Shown: in pieces, positions 1 through 12,569 of the stretch
Layout: every line of letters begins with the position of its first letter
Position numbering within the stretch: position 1 is the stretch's first letter
NCBI GenBank assembly: GCA_910591455.2
Contig: OU342824.1
Coordinates: forward strand, 310,001-374,000
DNA length: 64,000 bases
Origin: Pholis gunnellus
Taxonomy: Eukaryota; Chordata; Actinopteri; Perciformes; Pholidae
Direction: 5' to 3'
Program-made: the position numbers and the translations under genes
The notes under the pieces: model-generated
The model's database searches: none
What the model was told of the DNA's origin: nothing
What the model saw: the letters and a program-made list of their open reading frames with translations, nothing else

Positions 1-96
1 GGCGGCAGTATTTGCACAGTGTGAGCGAAAACACGTAATACGATAGCGTAACACTAGGTGGTAGTAATTCCTTCAAATAAAATACAAGTCATTACA
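1..96 (-). repeat. Start of the 3' LTR of the BEL/Pao element (partial)
   Basis: On the minus strand the purine-rich tract GGCGGGGAG (97-105) is followed directly by TGTAATGACTTG, which is the expected polypurine tract followed by a TG-initiated LTR. Only 96 bp of it are inside the window. Confidence 0.7.
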
Positions 97-138
97 CTCC
101 CCGCCTGGCATCAGTGGTGATGCCAACCAATCATCTAG

Positions 139-1635
139 TCATCTAATCATCTTCTGGGACAGAAGGAGTATACACTCTGTGATAGGTCTGAAGAAGGTTT
201 TGATTACTTTGTTTCTGACTACTTTGATCTCTACTTTTTGGACAAGTCCATCTTCACTTGGTAGAGCCTTCACAATAACACCGATCGGCCATTCATTCCT
301 TTTTGCTCAATTGTCCTTCATCAGAACAACATCTCCCTCTTTAAGGTTTGGCCGGTTGTGAAACCATTTCTGGCGGCTTTGAAGTGTGCTCAGGTACTCT
401 TTCCGCCATCGAGCCCAAAAGATGTCAGCTAAGACCTGAAATCTCTTCCACTGGTGTTGGAACATATCACTTTTGGTGAAATCTCCAGGAGGAACTTCAG
501 GGACCCCCTTTTTCTGAGTGAGAAGAGTAGAAGGGGTCAAAATAAAAGGTGCTTCTGGGTCGCAAGAGACAGGCATGAGTGGTCTTGCATTGAGGATAGC
601 TGAAACCTCTGCCATCAGAGTTGTAAGGACTTCGTGGGTCAACTTTGGATTTCCAGCTTGCAGGAGCATGGAATCTAGGATACATCGAGCTATCCCAATC
701 ATTCTCTCCCACACCCCACCCATGTGGGATGAATGGGGTGGGTTGAAAACCCACTGACATCGCTGGCTGAGCAGGTAGTCCTCAATACTAGCCTCTCCTG
801 GGTCCTGGTCCAACTTCAGCTCCTTGGATGCACCGACAAAATTTGTTCCACAGTCTGACTTCAGTTGTTTTGCAGGTCCTCTAATAGCAAAGAATCTGCG
901 GAGGGCATTGATGAAACTGGAGGAATTCATACTCTCTATCACCTCAATGAGGACTGCTCTCGTTGACAGGCAAGTGAACAGAACAGCGCATCTCTTACTG
1001 TAGGCTTGTCCACCTCTGGTGCGATGTGCAGCTACCACTCAGGGACCAAAAACATCCAGCCCAACATATGAGAATGGGGGATCCATCTGCAAGCGCTGTG
1101 AGGGTAGGTCTGCCATCTTTTGCTGCTCCATCCGACCCCGTAATTTCCTGCACAATACACATTTGTGTATAACGCTACTGATACTTCTCTTGCCTCCTAC
1201 AATCCATAAACCACTTGATTTCACAGTTTCTTCAGTTATGTGCCTTCCTTGATGCTTCACTGATGCATGGTGGTGACGAATGAGCAACAAGGCCACATGA
1301 TGTTTGCCCGGAATAAGCAGTGGATTTGCCTCGTGACTCTGCGGCTTTGCCTTTAAGAGGCGTCCTCCTCCCACTCGAAGCAAGCCATCAGAATCTACGA
1401 TTGGATTCAGTTTTCGAAGAGAACTATTGGATGGTAAGTCTTGTTTTGCATGCAGACACTTGATTTCCTTTGCATACGCCTCATGTTGCATACATCTGAT
1501 GACAACATGCTCCGCTTTGATTAGACCCTCCTCTGTGAGCGCCTTCTTACATAAGTGCCGTCCAGTGCAGCTGCTGTCATCCTTAGACTTTGCATAGCCG
1601 TGAGCAATGTGACGAAGGTGAGCTACCACTTTCAC
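139..1635 (-). pseudogene. BEL/Pao integrase region
   Basis: An HHCC zinc-binding module (HHHASVKHQGRH, then CVLCRK) precedes the catalytic core. The DDE residues can be seen as the D of YVGLDVFGP, the D of SDCGTNFVGA and the E of GGVWERM. A TGA at 1039-1041 lies in frame immediately after the first motif, at the place where most relatives have tryptophan. A second TGA at 307-309 lies in frame after VVLMKDN. Past that stop the frame continues with AKRNEWPIGVIV and FFRPITE to a natural-looking stop at 139-141, close to the end of the internal region. Confidence 0.9.
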
Positions 1636-1639
1636 TATG

Positions 1640-2450
1640 AGAATCCCATTTGGAAAAGTGCTGAAAGCGTTGTGTTCCTAAAGTTCCTTTTGACACTGTG
1701 GTAGTGAGCGTGGTCACTTCAGGGTGTATTTCAATGTCCAACTCTGAGTTGATGAGCTTGAATTGGGCCCTTTCTTCATCTGTAATGTTCTCATTTTTCA
1801 GCAGGAATGCTGGACCAGACAGCCAATTAGTTTTAAGTAGGTTACATGCAGCCACTGATTGTGAGCCATGGTCGGCTGGATTGTGCTCGGTGGGAACATG
1901 CTTCCACTGCTCTGGCTGAGAAGACTGTTTTATTCTTTGCACACGATTGTTGACGTATACATAGAATTTTCTGTTTTTATTATGAATGTATCCGAGCACA
2001 ACCTTGCTGTCAGTGTAGAAGGTAACTCTGTCGATATGCATGTCAAGTTCTCGCACAATGATCTCAGACATCTCCACAGCAAGTACTGCAGCACAGAGTT
2101 CGAGTCGGGGAACAGTAGGCTCTAGTGCAGGAGCTAGCTTGGCTTTACCTAAAACAAACCCAACTTCACTATGACCAGTCTCGTGGGTGACCTTCAGGTA
2201 AGCTACAGCAGCTATAGCTTTTACAGAAGCATCTGAGAACACACAGAGCTCGCTGTACTTGGCTTGTGAAATGGAGAAGGATACATATGTGCGAGGCACA
2301 AACTGTTCTTTAAGATCTTGCAGAGAATCTTGCCATCTTCTCCATTCATCGTACATGTTCTGAGGCAAGGGGCTGTCCCACTCTAGGGCACTGCTGCTGA
2401 CTTCCCTGAGAAGAAGTCTTCCCTTGATTGTCACAGGGGCCAGGAAACGG
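1640..2450 (-). pseudogene. BEL/Pao RNase H region
   Basis: The peptidase A17/RNase H-like part shows FSDASVKAIAAVAYL and FYTDSKVVLGYIHNKNRKF, with the acidic residues of an RNase H fold, followed by HNPADHGSQ. In most Pao elements this reads PADHGSR or PADDASR. The frame is open here but changes near 1600-1635 before the integrase. Confidence 0.85.
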
Positions 2451-3600
2451 GTCAAACAGGCTGTTGATTGCTGAAAGCACTCCACGACGTGTAAAAGGTT
2501 TCTGATTCTGTGGAACTTGGAATGTGAAGGTGTCAGAACTGACATTCCAGCTGACTCCCAAGCTACGCTGAACTGGAATCTCATCTTCTGACAGATCCAA
2601 GTCTTTAATGTCCTTAGCCCGGTCTTCAACGGGGAAAGCATTCATCACCTCCAGTCTGTTGGATGCGATTTTGTGAAGACAAATGTTGGATTGAGCAAGC
2701 ATTTTTTGAGCTCTTTGCAAAACATCAACAGCTTCGGTTTCGGTTATAAAAGACTTGAGAGCATCGTCGACATAGAAGTCCCTTTCAATGAACTGCACTG
2801 CATCACTACCATACTGCCCTTCTGTTTCCCTTGCTGCCTTTCTCAATCCGAAGGTTGCTACAGCTGGAGAAGGTCGGTTACCGAAGACATGTACTCTCAT
2901 GCGGTAGTCCACTACATCCTTGCTGAGGTTGTTGTCTTTGTACCAGAGAAATCGCAACACGTCTCTGTCTTCCTCTTTGACGACAAAACAGTAAAACATT
3001 TGTTGTATGTCTGCTGTGATGGCCACTGGTTCCTTTCGGAAACGGAGGAGGACCCCTAAGAGGCTGTTATTAAGGTCCAGTCCTGCAAGTAACACATCGT
3101 TCAGCGACACTCGTTCGAACTGAGCACTTGAGTCAAATATCACACGTATCTGTTCAGGTTTCTGTGGGTGGTAGACTCAGAACATCGGAAGGTACCATCT
3201 TTCTTTTCCTTCTTTGATCGGTGGTGCCAGCTCTGCCTGGTTATTATGCAACATCTTCTGCATAAACTCAAGAAATTGAGCTCTCATGTCTCCTTTCTTA
3301 TCCAGCATGCACCGAAGAGACAAAAGCCGTTTGTGGGCGTAGTCTCTGTTGTTTGGAAGAAGACACCTGGGTACACCAAACGGCAATGGGGCAACCCAGC
3401 TATTTGTGTGGTCTTTGATGAAGCCTTCCTCCATCTTCTGCAAGAACATCACGTCTTCAGCTGATGGTGCTAACTGGTTGTCTTTGTCAGTCTGGCAAAA
3501 GACAGTTTCTCCTAGTTTTTCCAAAATTGACTCTGAAGCAAGAGCTGAGACATTCAACTGTGAGGGAATAGCTCTAGGAATATTCTTGAAGCTGAGTTTC
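2450..3600 (-). pseudogene. BEL/Pao reverse transcriptase region
   Basis: The catalytic aspartates are visible: the ADIQQMFYCF motif supplies the first and FYVDDAL the pair, with VIFDSSAQF and NRPSPAVATFGLRKAA as family-typical surroundings. A TGA at 3177-3179 interrupts the frame just before the VIFDSSAQF motif; the two open segments on either side are in the same frame, so it is a simple nonsense change. At about 2460 the frame shifts and the chain continues with APVTIKGRLLLRE, typical of the RT connection region. Confidence 0.9.
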
Positions 3601-4486
3601 TCCTTCACATTGATGTGACTTAAACATGGGGGACAGAGGCTGGGGCGTCCGCTGTTTAAGATGTGTGTTTTCATGACACTAACTTCTGCTGGCTTGTGAG
3701 TGTTGCCAAGACACATGTCACCTACAATGACCCAGCCCAGGTCCAGTTTCTGTGCGTATGGGTCATTGTGTTTTCCATTTAACTGCTTCCTCACCTTGTG
3801 AACCCTCAGTAGGTCACGGCCGATGAGCAGGAGGATTTCTGCATCTGGATCCAAGGGTGGTATGTGTTCAACTATAGGCCTCAGATGTTGGTGATGCCAA
3901 GCCGCTTCAGGAGTAGGTATTTCCTCTCGGTTGTTGGGAATAGCACTGCACTCAGTGAGGGTGGGAAGAGAGAGACTAATTGTCTTATTAATGGCTTCCA
4001 CAGTGAAGCCGTGTGCTCTTCTGCCTGATGTTTCCACAACCCCAGCACAGGTCTTCAGAGTGTATGGTTCAAGTGTGTTATTGACATTGAACATGTCGAA
4101 AAACTCAGTGAAACATTGCTTTGTTCATCCAAGATTGCATACACCCTTTTGATGTTCTGTCGCTGGTCCTGAGGGAAAACTTGAACAAGGCAAATATTAG
4201 AGCAGGATTCTCCTGAGAAGCTACTTCCACCGACTTCTGTGCACATGGTTGTCGCATCTGGCTTGTTTTTGTCTTCCTCCTCCCCGCCATACTGTCTAGG
4301 GGCACCGAAGGTGTTGACTGACTGTGTTGGTGGACCTGGATGAAGAGCGGATAAGTGCCTGTCACTTCCGCATTCAAGGCACTTGATGGCGACCTCACAG
4401 TTTTTCGCCTGGTGAGTAGAAGATGCAAGACAGCGGTAGCAGATGTAATTTTCCTTAATAAACTTCTTTCTGTCCTCCAGAAGCAT
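3600..4486 (-). pseudogene. BEL/Pao zinc knuckle and aspartic protease region
   Basis: The first part has two CCHC-like knuckles (CYRC...HQAKNC and CLECGSDRHLSALH), which bind nucleic acid. Next comes a retropepsin-type active site in the form AILDEQSN, where the usual family motif is D-[ES]-[QG]-[SA]-N. The frame changes at about 4100 and continues in the next open segment with PYTLKTCAGVVETSGRRAHG and the conserved LLIGRDLLRVHKVR and LGWVIVGD stretches of the DUF1758 protease family. It is a broken copy and not functional. Confidence 0.85.
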
Positions 4487-4499
4487 GTTTCTGAAACTC

Positions 4500-5547
4500 T
4501 TACATTTTTTCAGTGGGATGCGGCTTGTGATGCATGGGGCACATCTTGTTCAAATCTTCCACTGACTTTTCTGTCTTTGATTTTGCCTCTGCAGAGACAT
4601 CGGTCTTGTGTACAGTGACTGATTGCTTTGTATTGGAAAAGCGTGAGAGACCTTCTTTCTTTGGGATGGAGTAGTGAGAAGCAGTAATGAAGCTTGGATC
4701 ATTCCTTGCTTTGGCTTCCTTCCTTACAAACTCAGAAAAGAACCAGAATGGTGGAAATGTCACTTTATGTTCTTCTTTAAATTTTGACCCAACCATTGTC
4801 CACTTGTCTTGCAGGGGAAAGGGAAGCTTTTCCACAATTGGACCTATTCCTCTGGAAGTATCTAGGTAACTTAAACCTGGAAAGTACCCATCAAACTTTG
4901 CAGTCTCCACTTCAAGCAGCAAATCTCCCTGTTCACGGAGCTTGAGGTAGTCTTTGGTGCTTAGTTTTGGGAAATTCTCTAGTTTCGTGAACAGCGACCT
5001 CTCTATCGCCCCGGGAGAACCAAAGCATTCTTCTAGTCTGGACCAGATCATTTTTAACCCAACAGATGGCTGACGACTGTTGACTCCCTTAATTCTTCCG
5101 ACTCTGGGCCCAGCCACTTAATAAGCAGACTCACTTCTTCACTGGCTGTGAGACCCAGTTCTGCTATGACGTTCTGAAAGGTGGACTTCCAGCTGAGATA
5201 GTTTTCAGGTTTGTCATCAAACTTAGTAAGTACTGTTACCAATTGGCTCTTTGCCAGAAACCTTGCTAGCTCGGTGGTTGCGATGTTATTGGCAGTAAGT
5301 TGTGGTTTGTTTATCTGTTGAGGATGTGGACCATGAGATGAACAACGGTGTTGCTGTTTACTTGTATCTTCACTCTTAAATCTTATTTCAACATCCCCTG
5401 CTGGTGAGAAGCCAAACTGCCCCTCTAATCCACTAGGGTGAGTTGATGTGAACTGCCTCATAGGCTTCCAATGCTTCTGTGAAGCTGTGACATCATCATG
5501 CAGCACATGCATATATGTCCTTTTTCTGTAATCTCGGTGCTCTCCAT
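4500..5547 (-). pseudogene. BEL/Pao gag region
   Basis: A possible gag start codon is at 5545-5547 (MESTEITEKG). A frame change soon after leads into the open segment 5054-5512, and another near 5100 into 4500-5117. The sequence is of the DUF1759 type: the segment with KFDDKPENYLSWKSTFQN, the KWLGPES stretch, and the following RLEECFGSPGAIE and KLENFPKLS motifs are typical of Pao gag proteins, which form the particle that packages the element RNA. The end of this segment runs into the zinc-knuckle region with a further frame change near 4490-4505. Confidence 0.85.
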
Positions 5548-5550
5548 GTT

Positions 5551-7980
5551 TTCCGCGATGTCGGATAAACTGACGTGAGGGAAGATGGAGTAACTTACTT
5601 TACTTTAAGTTGTTGCTATCCGTTGTTGACTTCTGCTCCCTCGCAGAGTGCTGCCATTTTACTGTTCTACTCTTCATCATACACTTCCTCATATTAAACC
5701 TGTCTATATACAACATGCTGGTCTGTTCCTTGGAGGAAGAGTATGATGAAAAGTTTAGCTGACTGCAAAGCCCAATACAGGACACAGAGTCGACATTGTG
5801 TCGGAGCAGAACAAAATTCATTAGTGTGAAGTACTAAAATGTGGCAATAGATGTCTGATCAAATCTATAAAGAGGTTTTTCTTATTCATTGATTAGATAG
5901 TTCCTGTTTTGAACCATAATCTTAGACCATTTAAAGCTACTACAAGGAACATTTGTTTTGTGCTGCACCCCCACCAGATTAAAACAGATACACTATAATC
6001 ACATGAACAGTTGTTCTGTCCAGATCAGGCGGAGATCATTACCCGTTCTCTTCAACTCATAATAACCAGGAGACACTGAAGCACAGCGTGTCTTGTGGTG
6101 CTGATAAGCTCCCTATCAGATAGTCAGACAGTAACATGTCCTACCTCTGAGTGTGACAATCAATTAAATATCTGTCTGCTCACACATCACAGCTGATCCT
6201 GCTGTAACTGAGTTCTAATCAGCATACATCTGTTTGTCTGCCAAATGTCTGTCTACCCATACATGGCCATGTGTACTAAAACCTCCCAGTAGTTTCATTC
6301 ATCATCATTTGAAGGGATTGTCTGTGTGCCATCAATCACAGTAGATCACAGTAAGTGGTCTCACACTTGATAAGTAACTTAAATGTATATATAAATGCCA
6401 TGTTTTAGCTGGTTTACTTTTAAAAGTTGTTCATACTCCCACCAATCTCTGTCCTGGTCCTGAATGAGGGCGAGATCAGACCTGCTTCACCTCTCTGTAT
6501 CCTCTTCCTCACTGGCTCCTAGACACCTGCTTTGATGTGAAGTACAGGCTAATATCTTAACGTATACTCCCACTTCAACTTGCACCATAAAATGGTCGGT
6601 GGTGAGGACCCTTCTACACAGCACAACATCTGTATCTGGACATTAAGGATCACGAGGAAGAAAAAGGGAATGATGGAATGATGGGGGGGGGGGCAAAGGT
6701 CATCAACTGAGAGTCAGTAGACGACCACTAACATTTTGCCTTGTGAAAAGATAGCGTGGACTGTCTCTTACCAATAGTGCTCCATTTCTGTATCAATGCC
6801 TAACAGCTGCACTTCACTTAAAACTAATGGAAACAAAGGACTGTATTAGTGCAAACAGCGTTACAGAGGACAGCTAGTTCAAACACACATGGCATGGGAA
6901 GACGAGCAACCTTGTTTTCTTTAGGCAAAACTGTAGTAAAAATGTAGTTAATAGTCGCAGCAGCGTATCCTCTGTGGTGTTTTCTGCAGTAACACCATGG
7001 CGACAGCGGCAAGTAGCTCCCATAAACTTTGCTGCATTTTTGTATTAAGTTGTTTTCTTTGCAAAGATAACTCATTTCCAGAGGCCCACGTGAATTTCAC
7101 CGTGCCACTTTGCATTCTGGTATACCCACGGATGTATGAAGAGAGCGATTACGGCGCCGCCACTCGGCCTTGGTCTCAATTTAACCTGGTGGCCAACAGT
7201 GGTACTGCAATAAATAAATCCCCTGTGGCCACAGTTAATTACAACTTAGCCCACTTCTTATATACAGTCGATGGTTTAGTTCCGTTAGCTTTATTAGCCC
7301 CGTTAGGTGGTAGCTCAGTTAGCATAAACACACCGCAGGACTCTGCTGCCTAGCTGCTGACAGCTAAGCTAACTGTCTCTCCTTCTAACCACAAGCTAGT
7401 TGTCATTCATACATTCATACATACAGACACGCGATCATCTTACCAAAAACACATAAAATATGTATTCAAAAAGTGAGAACCACTGCAAGAGGTCCTAGAG
7501 CATACAGTCATAAATTAACCCAAAACATTAACCCAAAACATATTTGGCTAATGTGTCCAGTAGTCTAGATTAGCTGTGGACAGACAGACATACAGACAGA
7601 CACACTTATGTACACTATGGAGAATTAGGGTTTCCTTTATTGTTTCATCATTTAGGGCTCTCTACCACTAGAAGTGCATACAGACTCGGGAAAAATGGCC
7701 ACAGAGTGCAGGTCTCTCCCAAGGGGACAATTCTGGTGAATTGTCTGCTGCAGTGTTTCTCTCAGGCTGCAGCCTGACGGTGTTGGTGAATAGCAGGGAT
7801 GGGCGGGCCTCTGGCCACAGAGCCATACAAGCAGAGAGCATTTTTCATAGACACAGCTGGAAATGACTAAATAAAATAGAGTACCATTGGGGAATATTGC
7901 AGTTGTCATAAGATGCCTCTGGAATTCATCATTCACTGTGGTTCTGCTTAATTATCTAGATGCGTGGGCTGAGGGAATAC
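5551..7980. other. Intergenic-type sequence without recognisable gene
   Basis: No exon or complete element is recognised. There is a 12-base G run near 6683, a tandem copy of TTAACCCAAAACAT near 7515-7545 and a GACA/CATA-rich stretch near 7395-7430 and 7575-7605. The 73-residue frame at 5600-5821 resembles nothing I know. Confidence 0.6.
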
Positions 7981-7987
7981 CATCTCA

Positions 7988-8096
<109 letters not shown>

Positions 8097-8424
8097 CCAT
8101 GTAAGGTTTGTTGGAAATTGGCATGATTTCTTAATGACTCTTACAGTGTCTGGCACATACAAACCCCTCCTGCCCACGCCCACATACATGCACACACTTG
8201 AATAATTCCTCAGTGACATTTATAATGGCTGAAACAGACACACACTTGTTCTCACACACACGCACACACACCGTTCCCTACATGAAGATGTCTGGTGTCT
8301 CTGTCAGCGGCACTTTGCATTCCAGCCTTCTATGGAGGGAGAGAGAAAATGGAAAAGAGAGCGAGGGACTGATAGAAGATCAACCGCGTATAGTTCTGAG
8401 CCACATGTAGTCATTGCAATTTTA

Positions 8425-8920
8425 CACTACAGTACGGTAATAACACGGTATTAATGAGGTAATAATTAAGTAATACTATGTAATCAATTTATTGCTTACT
8501 ATTGCCTTGAAAACAGTTGGAAACATAAGGGTGGAGGAATTCCTCTATTATAACATAGTAATAACCGTTTTTGACCAATAATACTCATTTGATTTTCAAG
8601 GTATTACGCTCATAGTAGCCTATAATATTATGAAAACATCAACCTATATTACCTCATTGTTATCAGGCAATTGCCCCATTAATGCCACCATATTACCATG
8701 TTTATCCAAACATTGCACTGATATAACCATTTTATGTTTCAGAATGTTGCCGTGTCATCAAAATAGTTTTGCCTCATTGCAATCTTTAAATGTGTTTCCC
8801 TTATTAACCTGTTACATAAAGTTCAGTCCAGTATCACCCGGATTTACACATTGTAAATACCAAGATGGTACCTGGTAATTACATGGTACATTATTACCTC
8901 TTTATTGTCAAACTACTACA
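8425..8920. repeat. AT-rich region with recurring GGTAATA / TATTACC
   Basis: The motif GGTAATA or its complement recurs at least six times in about 500 bp, for example ACGGTAATAAC, GAGGTAATAAT, CCATATTACCATG and ACATTATTACCTC. This suggests a degenerate tandem or inverted-repeat element. Boundaries and family are not known to me. Confidence 0.35.
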
Positions 8921-9516
8921 AGACTATTAACATGTTTTTATCGAGCTGTTGTGTAAAGTTCTACCCAAATTTGTAGCATGCTTGTGTGTGTGTACGTTTT
9001 GCCACATTAGATATAGAACCACTTAGTTTGGAGGTAAAAATCGAGTGAGCACACCTCAACGTACAGGAAAGCCAGGAGTTAGGAGAACCAGCAGGATGAC
9101 ATCATTTTGTCCGTGCCTTATAAAAACCATTACAAGTCGCTGTTGAAAATGAAATCTGTTTCAGGATGTGACTAAGTACAGTGATTGTGCTCATTGTTAA
9201 AAGAAACTCCTGTGCTACAGTTCCAAGTTTATTGAGCATCCCATCCATCAGGGCTGGAGCTAGGGCTTTGTCACTAACAGTCAGCACATGTCGGGAAGGT
9301 CAAAGTTGAATCAGGAAGTAGGACTGTAAACTGTGATGGATGTTTACAACAGATGGGTGGTAATTTTACTGTTCGACTTTGTCTTCTCTTCCAAATGAAT
9401 TTGACTAACCTGTTCTTTTTTCCAGCTTGTGTAATCATCTGGCTGTTTGTGCCCGTTGCCTCGTTGGACCTAATTTTAGTGATGTCACTGGGTTCGGACA
9501 TCTCAGCAATTACGGG

Positions 9517-11109
9517 CAGTGGTGTATAAAGTACCCAAAAGCCATACTTGAGTAAAAGTAAAGATACCTTACTGGAAAACGACTCCAGTAAAAGTGAAAG
9601 TCGCCTATTAAAATACTACTTGTGTAAAAGTCTTAAAGTATCTGATATTTACTGTACTTAAGTATCAAAAGTATTTTTCTGATATTAAATGTACTTAAGT
9701 ATTGAAAGTAAAAGTACAAGTACATGCTGTTAATAAAAAAGCAAAGGGTCAGAATTTTGAGAATTAGGAAGTTTATTCTTTTAAGTGCTGTGGCCACCAT
9801 GACCAAGGACAAGGAGTTGTGTTGAAAATAATTGGGTTGGCTGTGATCCATCCAGGAGCAACAATGTTGAACATCATATATTGTACATAAGTATACTTTT
9901 GCATCTACTATGAACTATGGGCCTGATTTGAACACAACAGGCAAAGGTTTTGCTCAAACTGAATCTGCAATTGGTCGACTGCTACCATCATAACTCGATC
10001 TGATCATCCACAAAATTACTCAAATATCAAAACATGATCAATACTAAAGTATTACAAATCGTAATGCGGCGCTCTCGCGGCTCCTGTCAATCATGGTGGT
10101 GGATAGCTAACGTTAAGTTAGCTAACGTTAGCCAACTAGTGCTGCAGTGATTATAGCTAAGATGACTCAAATCAACAACATCTCACAACTGTCAACACTT
10201 CCTCAGCTCACTAACTCGCTAGCGATCTGTCTACTACACTAATTGTCTCATTTGATTTATGATAGCTAGCGAACGTTAGCCTAACATACACCATGTATAG
10301 CTACATTAGAAGATCAGACACCTGTCCCTCCCCCTCCCCCGACACAGATATACTCCAATCCTGTGGGAAACACTGCTAGATATCTTAACAGGTTTGTGAT
10401 AATTATAATAACTAAACATTAACGTTGCGGCTCATGGGATTCATCTTAATTTACCCCAATGTGTTTCCTGTGGTTGGATGGGGAGTTTTTGAATGCCAAT
10501 ATTTCAGTAGCTTCGGGTAAGCATAAGAGGCACTTCATCCGGTACGAAGAATCTTTCACTCCAACATAAGAAAACATTTCTCGCAATATATGGCCACGGT
10601 GTTGGTCTTCGTCACCACCGTCGTTTGTTGCGGGAGCAGCAGGTGCTTCCATTTCTGCTTCCATCATGAAATCAGTCATCGTAGAGTGGAATTCTACTCA
10701 TGTAGTCGCTCGCTAGCGAGCATCCTGGGCATCACTGGGAATCAAAAAAACGCGGCTTTGAGAGCACTTGTTTGCAGTTGCGTAATAACGTGATTAACCA
10801 ATGATTTAACTTGCAAGCTAGGTCCACTGATTTGCCAAACCTGCTTGCTTGCAGTCTGTGTTCCACCACAGTCCCCGACGTTGGTCTCGTGATTCATTTT
10901 TTTTCTAAGGATAGATTTTATTTTGTAGCGAGTAACGAAGGTTTCAGGGGAAATGTATCGGAGTCAAAGTATCAGTTTTCTTTGCAAAATGTAGTGAAGT
11001 AAAAGTAAAAGTCAACAGAAATATAAATAGTAAAGTAAAGTACAGATATCCAAAAAAACGACTTAAGTACAGTAACGAAGTATTTCTACTTCGTTACTAT
11101 ACACCACTG
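9517..11109. mobile_element. hAT DNA transposon with BED-finger remnant
   Basis: The ends are inverted repeats starting CAGTGGTGTATA, followed on both sides by a subterminal stretch rich in AAGTA/AGTAAA. They are flanked by near-perfect 8-bp target duplications: ATTACGGG (9509-9516) and ATTACAGG (11110-11117). An 8-bp duplication and a CAGTGG end are diagnostic of hAT. The 1.6-kb length is too short for a transposase, and the sequence from 9517 to 10445 has no coding frame, so the copy is internally deleted. Confidence 0.9.
10446..10679 (-). pseudogene. hAT transposase N-terminal exon with BED zinc finger
   Basis: The 77-residue frame starts MTDFMMEAEME, has an acidic stretch (TNDGGDEDQ) and then a BED-type zinc finger: MKCLLC for the cysteine pair and SNHRKHIG for the histidines, about 25 residues apart, with SSYRMKC before it. 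BED fingers are the DNA-binding domain at the start of hAT transposases. The frame sits inside the hAT element at 9517-11109. The RNase H-like catalytic domain and dimerisation region expected downstream are missing, so it is a truncated remnant. Confidence 0.75.
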
Positions 11110-11117
11110 ATTACAGG

Positions 11118-12560
11118 TGCAGTGTTATCATGACCAGTTGAACCAGGACTGAGCGGGGCAGACTGTCAGACCCTGCTGCAGTTAAATTAGAGGTTTCCAA
11201 AAGGGACTCTGGCCCTCCGAAACAGTAGAACGTTTGTCCACAGGGACAGCAAAAATCAACACAAAAGGAGAGTTCCTCAGGGTAGCTTTATGATTAGGTA
11301 ACAACTGTGGCCATAAAAAGAAAGCAACGTGGCTTAAAGTGGGAAAATAACAGTCTCAATTGCACACAGTCTTTCTGAGATGAACTAATATGTTTCAAAA
11401 AGAATAGTTGATTAAATGATTAAAAAATCAAGTATTCATATTCCCTAATCCTCACCCGTTATTCATAGATAAAGACAAAAAATGACATCCAATTGCATTT
11501 ACCAAATTTGGGTAAATTTGACCATTTAATCAACCAACTTTGCTTGGAAGTATATTATATTAGTTTCTGTGTGTGTGCGCATGCACAACAGCAGGGTTCA
11601 CGTACATTTTGTTTAAAAGTGTGTTTCTACTGTGTTCCACTCTCGACCAGCAGAGGGTGCTGCAGGGCCCTCTGCATCCTCACTTCCCACACTTGTGCTG
11701 TGGTCTAAAACATTCTGATTAATGTCAGGAGTTATGCTATTGGCAGCTGTTCTATCAAACATTGCAAAGGAGGAATGGACTTCATCACAGCAACACATGA
11801 AAAGGTGAGCAGGTAGAAAAAGCCTCAAAACACATTCAGGTAGTGGATGAATGGACTGGCCATCCAAAAAAAGGGCAAAGACTACCTTGGGTTACACTGT
11901 AAAAGGCTTTTTAAAAACATTTATAAGTGTGCAGTGTGTGTGTGTGTGTGTGTGTGTTAACCAGAGCGACAAAATGGCTTCCCTCGCTCGAGAAAAACAC
12001 TCTCTTAGGCTGCATCTGCCCTCCTCCCACACACACAGAAATAGACTGACATAAATTAGCATGTCTTCTATAGTCTACACAGTCATAAACTCAAACACAC
12101 ACACACTCATACACAACTGTGTACACAAGCAAAAAACACAATCAGAAAATGTGCACACACACGCACAAAAGCGCATTGGAGTGCATGGTCAGTGCTCATC
12201 AGGGCTACGCTCATAAAGCAGCACAGAGTTGAATACACAGTCTTACACAACAGCTTATTCAACAGTAGCAGTCAGTGAAACATTAAATGCAACATTCCCG
12301 TCCCTGAAAAACAGTGCAGGGTCGGAGGCGAGAGGGAGGGAGAGAGGGAGAGAGAGACAGAGACAGAAAGACAGAGAGAGAGAGATAGAGACAGAGAGAG
12401 CGAGAGAGAGATGCCTGTTTGTAGTCCAAAGGTGGACAAGCTGGATCACCAAAAACAATGATTAATCCTCCTCTGACATAAGAGAGTATAAACACTGTTA
12501 ACATCTTTAATCCCTTCCACTGAGTCCGCCAGTGCAATGTCCGACGAAGCCACATATCAG
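11118..12560. other. No gene seen; short GT and GA repeats
   Basis: Contains a TG run at about 11935-11957, scattered CACA clusters (12090-12170) and an impure GA tract at about 12328-12411. No exon recognised. Confidence 0.6.
11645..11663 (+). promoter_or_regulatory. CTCF-like motif
   Basis: GACCAGCAGAGGGTGCTGC resembles the CTCF core (CCASYAGRGGGCGC) with one departure (T for C). Match by eye only. Confidence 0.3.
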
Positions 12561-12569
12561 ACTGAATGT

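Larger units (their letters stand above)
1..5550 (-). mobile_element. BEL/Pao LTR retrotransposon, decayed
   Basis: Read on the minus strand the order is gag, CCHC zinc knuckles, aspartic protease, reverse transcriptase, RNase H, integrase, then a purine-rich tract and the start of an LTR. Protease before RT with DUF1758/peptidase A17-type sequence and integrase last is the BEL/Pao layout. The polyprotein is broken by in-frame stops at 3177-3179, 1039-1041 and 307-309, and by frame changes near 5100, 4490, 4100, 2460 and 1620, so it cannot make a full product. The reading frame of the integrase region ends with a stop at 139-141. The LTR at the left runs off the window. No matching LTR is visible to the right of gag, so that end is either truncated or too diverged to recognise. 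Confidence 0.9.

Noticed and set aside
5600..5821. 73-residue frame right of the gag region
   Set aside because: No homology seen; could be BEL/Pao leader or LTR sequence but the LTR start at 96 has no match here.
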